Of a stretch of 64,000 nucleotides of DNA, positions 16,828 to 24,483 are shown piece by piece. The stretch lies in assembly GCA_046331545.1 (NCBI GenBank), contig JAXLQR010000002.1:3415237-3479236 (forward strand). The letters are read 5' to 3'. The notes beneath the pieces are model-generated. The model saw only the letters and a program-made list of their open reading frames with translations. It was not told the origin of the DNA and did not search any database. Position 1 is the stretch's first letter; each line of letters begins with the position of its first letter. Source of the DNA: JADJVL01 sp046331545 (GTDB lineage Bacteria; Acidobacteriota; Holophagae; Holophagales; Holophagaceae). The translations under genes and the position numbers were made by a program.

Positions 16828-17735
16828 GCCTTGGCCTCGGGGTTCATCACCCCCCCGACCACGTGGCCGGTGGGCACCTCCTTGGACGCGGCCTCGCAGT
16901 AGCGGGTCTGGTCGTCGAAGAAGAAGTCCGGGGCGAACTCCTTGAGGAACTCGGCCTTGTTGAGGCCGCCCAGGAACATGGCCTCGTCCACGGCGATGTT
17001 CCACTTCAGCAGGGTCAGGATGGCGCGCTCGTGGGCCGGGGCGCTGCGGGCAGTGACCAGCGCGGTGCGGATGCGCATGGAGCCGCCGGCGCTGGCGGTC
17101 TGGAGCCTGTGGAGGGACTCCAGCAGGGGCTTGAAGGGGCCCGGAGGCAGGGGGTCCGCGGAGTGGTCGGCCTCGTGGCGGTGGAAGGCGGCGAGGCCCT
17201 GGTCCTGGTAGACCCGCTCGGCCTGGTCGCCGAAGAGCACGGCGTCGCCGTCGAAGGCGATGCGCACCTCGTCGGGGTGCCGCTCCGCCTGCACGGCGCT
17301 CTCGGGATAGACCCGCGCCGCCGGGAAGCCCGCCTCCAGCGCCGCGCGCACGTCCTCCTCCTGCACCGAGAGGAAGAGGCTGGCGCCGAGGGACTCGAGG
17401 TAGGGATAGGGGTTGCGGCCCCGGGTGAAGACGCCCCGCTCCAGGGAGAGGCCCGATTCCTTGGCGCTGCGGAAGGCCCGCAGGCCGCTCACGGGATCAT
17501 TGCGGGAGAGGATGACCACCTCGACGCGCTTGGCGCCGCCCTCGTTGAAGGCGAGGAGCTTCTGTACCAGGGGGAAGGCCACGCCGGGGAGGGCGGGGCG
17601 CTCCAGGCGTTCCAGCTGCAGCCGCGTGTAGGCCGCCTCGCCCTGGGCCTCGAAGACCCGGTTCTCCTCTTCGAAGTCGAAGAGGGCGCGGGAACTGATG
17701 GCGACGACGAGCTGGCCTTCGAGACTGGCGGGCAT
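16824..17735 (-). CDS. Cytosolic 5'-nucleotidase (NT5C1-like family)
   Basis: 303 aa. Dephosphorylates nucleoside 5'-monophosphates in characterised relatives. Diagnostic segments are VVAISSRALFDFEEENRVFE (10-29), VEVVILSRNDPVSGLRAFRSA, LFLSVQEEDVRAAL and RIAFDGDAVLFGDQAERVY, a HAD-type Asp pattern, with DEAMFLGGLNKAEFL and DFFFDDQTRY near the end. Bacterial members are uncharacterised as far as I recall. A TAGAAT -10 lies 6 nt upstream, suggesting a leaderless mRNA shared with moaD. Confidence 0.88.
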   Translation of the reverse strand: MPASLEGQLVVAISSRALFDFEEENRVFEAQGEAAYTRLQLERLERPALPGVAFPLVQKLLAFNEGGAKRVEVVILSRNDPVSGLRAFRSAKESGLSLERGVFTRGRNPYPYLESLGASLFLSVQEEDVRAALEAGFPAARVYPESAVQAERHPDEVRIAFDGDAVLFGDQAERVYQDQGLAAFHRHEADHSADPLPPGPFKPLLESLHRLQTASAGGSMRIRTALVTARSAPAHERAILTLLKWNIAVDEAMFLGGLNKAEFLKEFAPDFFFDDQTRYCEAASKEVPTGHVVGGVMNPEAKA

Positions 17736-17741
17736 GGAACC

Positions 17742-17747
17742 ATTCTA
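17742..17747 (-). promoter_or_regulatory. -10-like hexamer for nucleotidase-moaD
   Basis: On the minus strand this reads TAGAAT, 6 nt before the ATG at 17735. It matches the close-spaced pattern seen at other genes in the window. Confidence 0.5.
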
Positions 17748-17761
17748 GGCTCTGGGCCCTC

Positions 17762-17892
17762 GGCTTTGGGCTCTGGTCAGGATGGCTTCGCAGGGACCCC
17801 AAGCTGGTCGTGCAGCCTGCTTCCGCTTTGCCTGGGCCTTGGCCCGAGCCGAATGCCCAAAGCCCAGATCCCAGAGCCCAGAGCCCAAATCC
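17762..17892. repeat. Inverted repeat in the nucleotidase/DUF1203 spacer
   Basis: A 15-base arm at 17762-17776 (GGCTTTGGGCTCTGG) pairs with 17878-17892 with one mismatch, 101 bases apart. The right side also carries tandem AGAGCCC/AAAGCCC units (about 17855-17888). The spacer has no gene. It could form a long stem in transcripts leaving the DUF1203 gene or mark a small mobile repeat. Confidence 0.6.
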
Positions 17893-18366
17893 TCAGGCCC
17901 GGTCCACCCGCGCCATGAAGCAGCCGGGCTTGGCGTTGTGGAGGTGGACGTAGGCGACCTTGGGATCGGCGAAGAGGGCCTCCAGCGCGGCCTCCAGATC
18001 CGTGCCCTCGACGACCTCGGCGTCCCGCATCATGCCCTTCGCGGAGTAGGCCCGGGCCGAGAGCAGGCGGTGGCGGAAGAAGGCGGGGACCTCACCCGCC
18101 CCGGGCGATGCCCGCACGGCCCCCTCGCGGACGTAGATCGGCCCCGAAGCGCGGTAGGGCGAGTCCACGGCGTGGTGCTCGAAGGGCAGCAGCAGGACGG
18201 ACTCGCCCACGGAGGCGTCCTCGAGGCTCACGCGGCAGGGATAGCCGGGCTTCTCCCGGGCGAGGCGTCGTCGCATGCCGAGCCTGGCCAGTTCGAGTTC
18301 GCCCAGGGCGAACAGCGCCTCGAAGGGTTCGCGGGGCAGGGCGGAGATGCGGAAGGACAGGGCCAT
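17893..18366 (-). CDS. DUF1203 family protein
   Basis: 157 aa soluble protein. The pattern FRISALPREPFEALFALG at the N-terminus, KPGYPCRVSLEDASVGESVLLLPFEHH in the middle and the C-terminal YVHLHNAKPGCFMARVDR correspond to DUF1203, whose function is unknown. A Cys in PCRVSL and another near PGCFMA are conserved in the family as I recall. It lies downstream of the ogt-like gene on the same strand, separated by 43 bp, so the two may be cotranscribed. Confidence 0.85.
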   Translation of the reverse strand: MALSFRISALPREPFEALFALGELELARLGMRRRLAREKPGYPCRVSLEDASVGESVLLLPFEHHAVDSPYRASGPIYVREGAVRASPGAGEVPAFFRHRLLSARAYSAKGMMRDAEVVEGTDLEAALEALFADPKVAYVHLHNAKPGCFMARVDRA

Positions 18367-18409
18367 GGCGGGCCTCCGTTAGGAAGTCGATGGGGGGTTG
18401 GAAAGAACC

Positions 18410-19327
18410 TCAGGCGCCCTGTTCGAGGCTGCGGGCGGATTCGAGGGCAAGCAGCGCCCGCTTCCGGGACGGACCCCAGCGGTACTCCCCGAGCGCGCCG
18501 GTGCCCCGGATGACGCGGTGGCAGGGGATCAGCACGCCGATGGGGTTGCTCGCCAGGGCCGTGCCCACGGCCCGCGACGCGCCCGGCGCGCCGGCGGCCT
18601 CGGCGAGCTGGCCGTAGGAGACCACCGCGCCCTCGGGCACGCGCAGCAGGGCCTCCCAGACGCGGAGCTGGAAGGGCGAGCCCTTGAGCAGGAGGGACAG
18701 GGGCTTCGGCGCCTGGCCCCGGAGCCGGGCCTCCAGTTCCGCGGCGGCGGGGCGGGTGGCGGCGGGATCGTGCTTCAGGAGGGCGCCCGGCCAACGCTCG
18801 CGGAGGTGCGCCACCGCCTCGGCGGCATCCCCGTCCACGAAGCTCAATCCCGCGAGGCCGCGCGGCGTGATCGCGAAGCAGGCCTCGCCGAAAGGCGTGG
18901 GATGGACGCCCCAGCGGATCTCGAGCCCCGCGGCCCGGGCCTTGAACTCCCCGGGCGTGAGGGTCTCCAGGCCCAGGAAGAGGTCGTGGAGGCGGCCGGG
19001 GCCCGAGAGGCCGGCCTCGAGGCTGGCCTCCAGCACGCTGCCCGAGGCCTCCAGGCGGCGCTTGGCGGCCTGGAGGGTGAGCACCTGGAGGAAGGTCTTC
19101 GGCGTGACCCCGGCCCAGCGGTGGAAGAGGCGCTGGAAGTGGAACTCGCTGAGCCCGACGACGGCCGCGAGGTCCGCCAGCGACGGCTGTTCCGCCGCGT
19201 GGGCGTCGAGGTGCTGGAGGGCCGCCTCGATGCGGGCGTAGTCCGAGGCCATGGGCCTACGGTGGGGGAGGGCGGGCGGCGGCGCAAGGCGGGGCGTCAC
19301 GGCGGGGAAGGAGGGCAGGGCGGTCAT
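18410..19327 (-). CDS. AraC-HTH/O6-methylguanine-DNA methyltransferase fusion (Ada-like, lacks AdaA zinc domain)
   Basis: 305 aa. Residues ~30-125 form an AraC-type double HTH (LADLAAVVGLSEFHFQRLFHRW...TPKTFLQ). Residues ~130-300 form the methyltransferase with the acceptor cysteine C269 in GVLIPCHRVIRGTGALGEYRWG. E. coli Ada has an extra N-terminal zinc/Cys phosphotriester domain; here it is absent, so methyl-phosphotriester sensing is unlikely. ATG 19327 is preferred over the internal ATG at 19252 because it has a GGAG Shine-Dalgarno. Divergent from the desulfurase-like gene. Confidence 0.9.
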   Translation of the reverse strand: MTALPSFPAVTPRLAPPPALPHRRPMASDYARIEAALQHLDAHAAEQPSLADLAAVVGLSEFHFQRLFHRWAGVTPKTFLQVLTLQAAKRRLEASGSVLEASLEAGLSGPGRLHDLFLGLETLTPGEFKARAAGLEIRWGVHPTPFGEACFAITPRGLAGLSFVDGDAAEAVAHLRERWPGALLKHDPAATRPAAAELEARLRGQAPKPLSLLLKGSPFQLRVWEALLRVPEGAVVSYGQLAEAAGAPGASRAVGTALASNPIGVLIPCHRVIRGTGALGEYRWGPSRKRALLALESARSLEQGA

Positions 19328-19411
19328 GGGAAGCTCCAGGCCCCCAGCTTCGGCTCCGGGCCGCACCTCCTCGACCCGATTCTTGCGGCGATCTTGGGCG
19401 ACACTGGACCC

Positions 19412-20452
19412 ATGCCCCGCACCTACTTCGACGCCAACGCCACCGCGCCGCCCCTGCCGGCGGTGCTGGACGTCATGGCCCGGGCGGCGCGGGAACTCTG
19501 GGCCAACCCCACCTCCACCCACCGCGAGGGCCAGGCGGCGCGGCACGCCATCGAGGAAGCGAGGCGCAGCCTTGCTTCAGCCCTCCAAGTGAAGCCCGGC
19601 GAGCTGGTCTTCTGCGCTTCGGCCACGGAGGCCCTGCACCTGCTCATCCGCGGACTCCAGCCCGCCCTGGGCGCGAAGCCCGCCGCGGCGAACCCCGGCG
19701 AGCACAGCGCCTGCCTCAATCCGCTGAAGGACTGGCAGGACGTGCGCTGGCTGCCCTGCGGCCTCGCGGGCGTCGCGACGATCGTCCAGATGGCGGCGAA
19801 CAACGAGACGGGGATCCTCGCCGACATGCCCCAAGCAATCGGTGCGGTGCGGATCAAGGACTGCGCCCAGGCCTGGGGCAAGGTGCCCGTGGACCTCGTG
19901 GATTGCGACGCCGCGGTCTTCAGCGGCCACAAGATGGGCGGCCCCCGGGGCGCGGCCCTGCTGTGGATGCGTCCCGAGCTGCCCTGGGTGCCGATCATGG
20001 AAGGTCCCCAGGAGCGGAGGCGCCGGGGCGGCACCGAGGACACGGCGGCCATCCTCGGGCTCGCGGAAGCGGCGAAGCACGTCCCCGGACGGATCGCCGC
20101 GAACGCGGCCCTCGCGCCGCTGCGGGATGCCTTCGAGGCCGAGGTGCTCGGCTGGTCGAAGGGCTTCGAGGTCCTCGGCAGGGGCCGGCCCCGCCTCCCC
20201 AACACGTCGTCGCTCCTGCTCCGCGGCCACAGCGGCGAAGCCGTCCACATGGCCCTCGACCTCGCCGGCTTCGCCGTCAGCACCGGCAGCGCCTGCCACA
20301 GCGGCGCCACCAAGCCCAGCCACGCGGTGATGGCGCTGGGCTGCACGGAGGCTGAGGCACGGTCCGTCATCCGCGTGTCCCTGCTGCCGGGGACGGTGGC
20401 ATCCGATCTGGACGCCCTCGCCGGGGCGTTGAAGCGGATCCTGGTCCGGTGA
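19412..20452 (+). CDS. Cysteine-desulfurase-like class V aminotransferase
   Basis: 346 aa, shorter than the ~385-400 of NifS/IscS. Present are YFDANATAPPLPAVLD, the Schiff-base lysine K174 in VFSGHKMGGPRGAALLW, the RRRRGGTEDTAAI segment and the sulfur-accepting cysteine loop STGSACHSG with C295. The region before K174 is compressed compared with IscS, and the usual histidine before the PLP ring is not obvious. No iscU or other Fe-S scaffold is adjacent. Possibly a specialised sulfur donor, perhaps for the tRNA-thiolation gene ttcA 7 kb away, but that is a guess. Confidence 0.82.
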   Translation: MPRTYFDANATAPPLPAVLDVMARAARELWANPTSTHREGQAARHAIEEARRSLASALQVKPGELVFCASATEALHLLIRGLQPALGAKPAAANPGEHSACLNPLKDWQDVRWLPCGLAGVATIVQMAANNETGILADMPQAIGAVRIKDCAQAWGKVPVDLVDCDAAVFSGHKMGGPRGAALLWMRPELPWVPIMEGPQERRRRGGTEDTAAILGLAEAAKHVPGRIAANAALAPLRDAFEAEVLGWSKGFEVLGRGRPRLPNTSSLLLRGHSGEAVHMALDLAGFAVSTGSACHSGATKPSHAVMALGCTEAEARSVIRVSLLPGTVASDLDALAGALKRILVR

Positions 20453-20459
20453 CACGCTC

Positions 20460-21776
20460 GTGATGACCCTTCCTGCCATGACCCTCGGCGCCGCGATCCT
20501 CGTGCAGCTCGGCCTCGCCGGGCCGCTGCGCTCCTATGCCGCGCCCATGGACCCCGCGGTGTGGGTGCCCGCCCACGCCCTCCAGGCCGGGGGCCTCCTG
20601 ACCCTGGCGGCCTTCTTCCTGGGGGACCGCTGGAGCCGCCGCGACCGCTTCTTCACCTACGCCGCGGCGGTGGCGGCCCTCACGGGGCTGCGCCACGTGG
20701 CGGGCCTGGCCGAGGTCCTGGGCCTGCTGGACCCCGTCCTGGCGCGCCGGATCATCACGGGCCTCGCCGCCATCATCCTGGCGGTGTTGATCCGGGCGGT
20801 GGCCCAGGTGGTGCCGGGCCTCTCCCGGCGGGGGCAGGCGCTGGCCATGGCGCTGCTGGCGCCCGGCCTCCTGCGCTGCCTCGCGCTGCCCATGGACGCG
20901 CCCTGGTCCCTGCGCCTCCACGACGCGGGCCTGCTGGTCTTCCTGGGCTGCCTGGCCTGGATGGGCCGGGCGATGCTGCGCGGCGCGCGGGAGGGCGACG
21001 AGGCCTCCCGGCGCATGCTGGCCGCGCTTCTCCTCAGCCTGGTGCCCATCGCGGTGGAGGTCGCGGTGGTGGCGACGGGCCGCCGCTTCCCGATCTCGGG
21101 CCTCTTCGGCCTCATCCTGGCGGTGGCCCTGGGCCATACGCGGCACGCCATGGTGACCCGGACGCTGCGGGAGGAGTCGGCCGCGGCGCGGGCGGAGAGC
21201 CAGGCCTGGCGCGGGCTCATGCCAGGCCTCACCTGGCGGGGCGCGGAGGGCTCCCCGATGATGGAGACCCTCTTCGGGCCGGCCTGGCGCGCTATCCTGC
21301 GGGACCGCATGGTGGGCCTGGATGGCGTGGCCTACGACCTGCGCTGGACGCGTCTCGAGGGAGGGGGCGAGGTGGGCCTGGTGCAGCCCCGCGCGGACGT
21401 GGCGCCGGAGGCGGCGGGCTTCCTGGCGGGCTGGACCGTGGCCGTGGCCCTGCACGGCCGGCCCGAGGGTCTTTCGATGGCGGCGTGGCTGCGGGAGTGG
21501 GGCGCCCGGGTGGAGGCCTGGGACGGGGAACCGCCCCGGCAGGGGCCTTATCCGGCCTTCGTCCTCTGGGGAGGCGAACCCGCCGTGTTCGCGGCCTGGC
21601 GGCGGGAGGACCCGGCCCGCCGGAAGACGCGCTGGATCCAGGTCGGCGGTCCCGAGGGCGCGGGCCCCCACCAGCGCCTGGAGGCGTCCGCCGGGCCCGG
21701 GGCGCTGCGGGAGGCCCTGCAGGCGCTGCTGCGGCCAGTGGAGCACGATTCCGGGAAGGTTAAGGTGGAGGAATGA
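20460..21776 (+). CDS. Polytopic membrane protein with a soluble C-terminal domain, unknown
   Basis: 438 aa. Six or seven hydrophobic helices occupy roughly 1-235 (for example MTLGAAILVQLGLAGPL, AIILAVLIRAVAQVVPG, GLLVFLGCLAWMG). The remaining ~200 residues look soluble and repetitive in Trp/Gly, without a recognised motif. The layout resembles 7TM-type sensors, but no kinase or cyclase domain follows. Start codons GTG 20460 and ATG 20463 are both possible. The stop overlaps the rlmI ATG (ATGA), so it is cotranslated with an rRNA methyltransferase gene. Confidence 0.75.
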   Translation: MMTLPAMTLGAAILVQLGLAGPLRSYAAPMDPAVWVPAHALQAGGLLTLAAFFLGDRWSRRDRFFTYAAAVAALTGLRHVAGLAEVLGLLDPVLARRIITGLAAIILAVLIRAVAQVVPGLSRRGQALAMALLAPGLLRCLALPMDAPWSLRLHDAGLLVFLGCLAWMGRAMLRGAREGDEASRRMLAALLLSLVPIAVEVAVVATGRRFPISGLFGLILAVALGHTRHAMVTRTLREESAAARAESQAWRGLMPGLTWRGAEGSPMMETLFGPAWRAILRDRMVGLDGVAYDLRWTRLEGGGEVGLVQPRADVAPEAAGFLAGWTVAVALHGRPEGLSMAAWLREWGARVEAWDGEPPRQGPYPAFVLWGGEPAVFAAWRREDPARRKTRWIQVGGPEGAGPHQRLEASAGPGALREALQALLRPVEHDSGKVKVEE

Positions 21777-22960
21777 GCCCGTCCTGGCCCTATCCCCTCC
21801 TCCGCCTCAAGCCCGGCAAGGAGGCCATGCTCTCGCGCCGCCACCCCTGGCTCTTCTCCGGCGCCCTCGAATCCCCGCCCGAGGCCACCGTGGTGCGCAT
21901 CGCCGACCACTCCGGCAACGTCCTCGGCGTAGGCACCGCGAGCCCCACGAACCCGCTGGCGGCGCGGGTCTTCGCCTTCGAGGACCGGCCCCTGGACGAG
22001 GCCTTCTTCCGGGAGCGCTTCGAGGCGGCCATCGCGCTGCGCAAGACGCTTGGCCTGTGGGAGCCCGACGGCGGCACGCGCCTAGTCTTCGGCGAGGGCG
22101 ACTTCCTGCCGGGCCTCGTGATCGACCGCTACGCCCAGGCGCTGGTGTTGCAGGTGGGTACCTCAGGGCTGGAGGCGCTGCGGGAGACCTGGTGGCCCAT
22201 CCTCTTCGAGCTCGGCAAGCGCGAGGGCTGCAGCGTCTTCGTGGAGCGCAGCCAGGCGGGCCGCAAGGAGGAGGGCCTGGATCCGGTGAACCGCCTGCTG
22301 AAGGGCTCCCTCGGCGGTCCCGTCACGGTGCACGAGGGCGCCGCCAAGCTCAGCGTGGATCTCCTGAAGGGCCAGAAGACGGGATTCTTCCTCGACCAGC
22401 GGGAGCACCGCCTGACAGTGGGCCGCGTATCCAAGGACGCCCGGGTGCTCAACGCCTTCGGCTACACCGGTGGCTTCTCCATCCACGCGGGGCTGGGCGG
22501 CGCGCGTGAGGTCGCCACCCTGGACATCAGCGCGGCGGCCCTGGACCAGGCCGAAAAGGACTGGGCCGCCAACGGACTGGATCCGGCGATGCACACGCGG
22601 ATGGAGGGCGATGCGTTCGAGCTCATGCGGACGCTGGAGCCGATGGCCTGGGACCGCGTCATCGTGGATCCGCCTGCCTTCGCGAAAGCCCGCAAGGACG
22701 TGGACAACGCATTCAAGGCCTACAAGGACGTCTTCCGCCTCGGCGCGCGCGCCACGTCGCCGGGCGGGATGCTGTGGTGCTTCTCCTGCAGCCAGCACCT
22801 GGACCGCATCCGCTTCCAGGAGGCCGTGTGGACCGCGCTGCTGGAGGCCGGGCGGGAGGCGCAGGTGCTCGCGCATCTGGGGCAGCCCGTGGATCACCCG
22901 TACGGGCTGAACCATCCGGAGGGGTTCTACCTCAAGGGGCTGTGGTTGAGGGTGGTGTGA
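21773..22960 (+). CDS. rlmI: 23S rRNA m5C methyltransferase, RlmI/RlmK-like
   Basis: 395 aa SAM-dependent enzyme. In E. coli RlmI makes m5C1962 of 23S rRNA. A PUA-like RNA-binding domain occupies ~1-80 (LRLKPGKEAMLSRRHPWLFSGAL). A central EEHE-like region is followed by the catalytic Rossmann domain: GQKTGFFLDQREHR, NAFGYTGGFSIHAGLGGA (motif I), VDPPAFAK (motif IV) and CFSCSQHL. The stop overlaps the GTG of the next small gene. Confidence 0.92.
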   Translation: MSPSWPYPLLRLKPGKEAMLSRRHPWLFSGALESPPEATVVRIADHSGNVLGVGTASPTNPLAARVFAFEDRPLDEAFFRERFEAAIALRKTLGLWEPDGGTRLVFGEGDFLPGLVIDRYAQALVLQVGTSGLEALRETWWPILFELGKREGCSVFVERSQAGRKEEGLDPVNRLLKGSLGGPVTVHEGAAKLSVDLLKGQKTGFFLDQREHRLTVGRVSKDARVLNAFGYTGGFSIHAGLGGAREVATLDISAAALDQAEKDWAANGLDPAMHTRMEGDAFELMRTLEPMAWDRVIVDPPAFAKARKDVDNAFKAYKDVFRLGARATSPGGMLWCFSCSQHLDRIRFQEAVWTALLEAGREAQVLAHLGQPVDHPYGLNHPEGFYLKGLWLRVV

Positions 22961-23355
22961 ATCGTCCACGAGACTGGAATCCATTCGAACCGCCTCGCGC
23001 GCGTCTCCAGGTCCCTAAACATCGCGAAAATTCCTGGAAGCGGAAGGGAGTGATCAGTGTCCTCAAGTGGGGAGGAACTCCGCTGGCGATGGGCGTTTGT
23101 TCCAACTTGTTTGGACACTTGGTGTTGCTGGCAGATCCTTATCCATTACCCTTCCTTCTCGGTTTACTTGGCATCTTCCTTGGCATGATTTCGATTCTGT
23201 TTGCATTGGCGAGGGTCGCGTACCTCCGCTGGGGTAATGCACCCAAAGACTTCGGTCAGGGGGCAATTTTGGGTGGATTGATATTTCTTGGCATTTGGCC
23301 AGTGATGATCGTTGTCTTGTATCTCCTGTTAGTGGGGCTTCCATTCCGTACATGA
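22957..23355 (+). CDS. Small membrane protein of atypical base composition
   Basis: 132 aa from GTG 22957 (GTGA overlap with rlmI); a later GTG at 23050 with a GGAAGGGAG Shine-Dalgarno is a plausible alternative. Three hydrophobic segments are visible (about 42-58, 64-86, 105-126), the last ending IFLGIWPVMIVVLYLLLVGLP. Base composition drops to about half GC with A/T-ending codons (for example attttgggtggattg), unlike every neighbour, so it may be a recent acquisition. No known family. The stop overlaps the lgt-like ATG. Confidence 0.62.
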   Translation: MNRPRDWNPFEPPRARLQVPKHRENSWKRKGVISVLKWGGTPLAMGVCSNLFGHLVLLADPYPLPFLLGLLGIFLGMISILFALARVAYLRWGNAPKDFGQGAILGGLIFLGIWPVMIVVLYLLLVGLPFRT

Positions 23356-24089
23356 CCTTTCCCTGGCTCATCCCCCTCGGCCCCTGGAAGCTGCACCCCC
23401 ACGCCTTCTTCGAGGTGCTCGCCTACCTCCTCGCAGGCCAGCTCTTCTGGGCCCTGCGCCGCCGGGGCGCGGACGCGCTGGATTCGCGGACGCGGATCTC
23501 CGTCATCGCCGGCGCGCTGCTGGGGGCGGGACTGGGGGCGAAGGCGCTGCACATCCTCACGCTGCTGCCGGACCGGCAGGCGGTGGGTTGGATTGCGCTG
23601 CTGGGGGGCAAGAGCATCCTGGGCGCCATCCTCGGCGGGCACCTCGGTGTGGAGATCGCCAAGAAGCTCATCGGCGAGACCCGCCGCACCGGGGACCTCT
23701 TCGTCTGGCCGCTTTGCGTCGGCATCGCGGTGGGGCGGCTGGGCTGCTTCTTCACGGGGCTCGCGGACGGGACGTACGGAACGCCGACCGCACTGCCCTG
23801 GGGCGTGGACTTCGGCGACGGCGTGCGGCGGCACCCGACGCAGCTCTACGAGGTGGCCTTTGCCGTCGGATTCCTCGGTCTCGCCCTCATCGTCCGCAAG
23901 CGCCTGCCCAGCGGCGGCCTGTGGCGCCTCTTCCTGGCGGCCTACTGCGCCTGGCGGCTCGGCGTGGACGGCCTGAAGCCCTATCCGGCGATCCTCGGGC
24001 TCAACGCGATCCAGTGGGCGGCGCTGGCGGGCCTCGTCTGGCTGGGTGCCTCCGCCTGGAGCCTGCGCCGCACGGCGGCCTCCGCCTGA
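23352..24089 (+). CDS. Lgt-family membrane protein (divergent prolipoprotein diacylglyceryl transferase-like)
   Basis: 245 aa with about seven hydrophobic segments. Lgt family features are the GAILGGHLGVE block in place of the catalytic His loop, GRLGCFFTGLADGTYGTPTALPW at the Lgt signature (which normally reads GRxGNFxNxE), and RRHPTQLYE. The Asn-to-Cys change and shortened ends place it in the GRxGCF subgroup, whose substrate need not be prolipoprotein. It may transfer a glyceryl or other head group. The genomic partner is a lipid-synthase-like radical SAM enzyme 395 bp downstream. Confidence 0.8.
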   Translation: MTFPWLIPLGPWKLHPHAFFEVLAYLLAGQLFWALRRRGADALDSRTRISVIAGALLGAGLGAKALHILTLLPDRQAVGWIALLGGKSILGAILGGHLGVEIAKKLIGETRRTGDLFVWPLCVGIAVGRLGCFFTGLADGTYGTPTALPWGVDFGDGVRRHPTQLYEVAFAVGFLGLALIVRKRLPSGGLWRLFLAAYCAWRLGVDGLKPYPAILGLNAIQWAALAGLVWLGASAWSLRRTAASA

Positions 24090-24096
24090 AGCCGGG

Positions 24097-24102
24097 TATC
24101 CT
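24097..24102 (+). promoter_or_regulatory. -10-like hexamer before the 24108 gene
   Basis: TATCCT is followed by 5 nt and the ATG of the next small membrane protein. It is close-spaced like other start sites in the window, with no clear -35. Confidence 0.35.
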
Positions 24103-24107
24103 TCCGG

Positions 24108-24476
24108 ATGCTTTCCGAATTCCCGCCTCCCATTGAGCAGGAAGTCCCACCGCCCAGGCCCTGGCGCTTCTGGCCCGACTTCTGGAAAGGCTTCGGCCTC
24201 TGCCTGCTGCTCTGCGTGCTGCTCGGCGGCGCCTGCATCCTCGCCATCGGGATGAGCTACAAGATCGACCAGAACCTCGGCGGCCTCGCGATCCTGCTCT
24301 CCATGCTCATGGGACTGGTGCCCCTGGCCCTGGTGGTCGTGCTTGCCTTCCGCCGCCGCCCCAGCGGCCACCGCGCCGGCTGGATCGTCGGCGGCGTGAT
24401 CTGCTACGCCTTCCTCACGCTGCTGCCCGTCGTGATCTGCTTCGGGGCGATCGCGATCGCGTCGGGGATGAAGTAG
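24108..24476 (+). CDS. Small membrane protein, unknown
   Basis: 122 aa. A Pro/Glu-rich N-terminus with an aromatic patch (PWRFWPDFWKGFG) precedes three hydrophobic helices (about 30-50, 60-84, 95-118). No family recognised. It lies between the Lgt-like gene (18 bp gap) and the radical SAM gene (7 bp gap), all on the plus strand, which suggests a common transcript and possibly a membrane partner of that pair. Confidence 0.75.
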   Translation: MLSEFPPPIEQEVPPPRPWRFWPDFWKGFGLCLLLCVLLGGACILAIGMSYKIDQNLGGLAILLSMLMGLVPLALVVVLAFRRRPSGHRAGWIVGGVICYAFLTLLPVVICFGAIAIASGMK

Positions 24477-24483
24477 CCACGCA

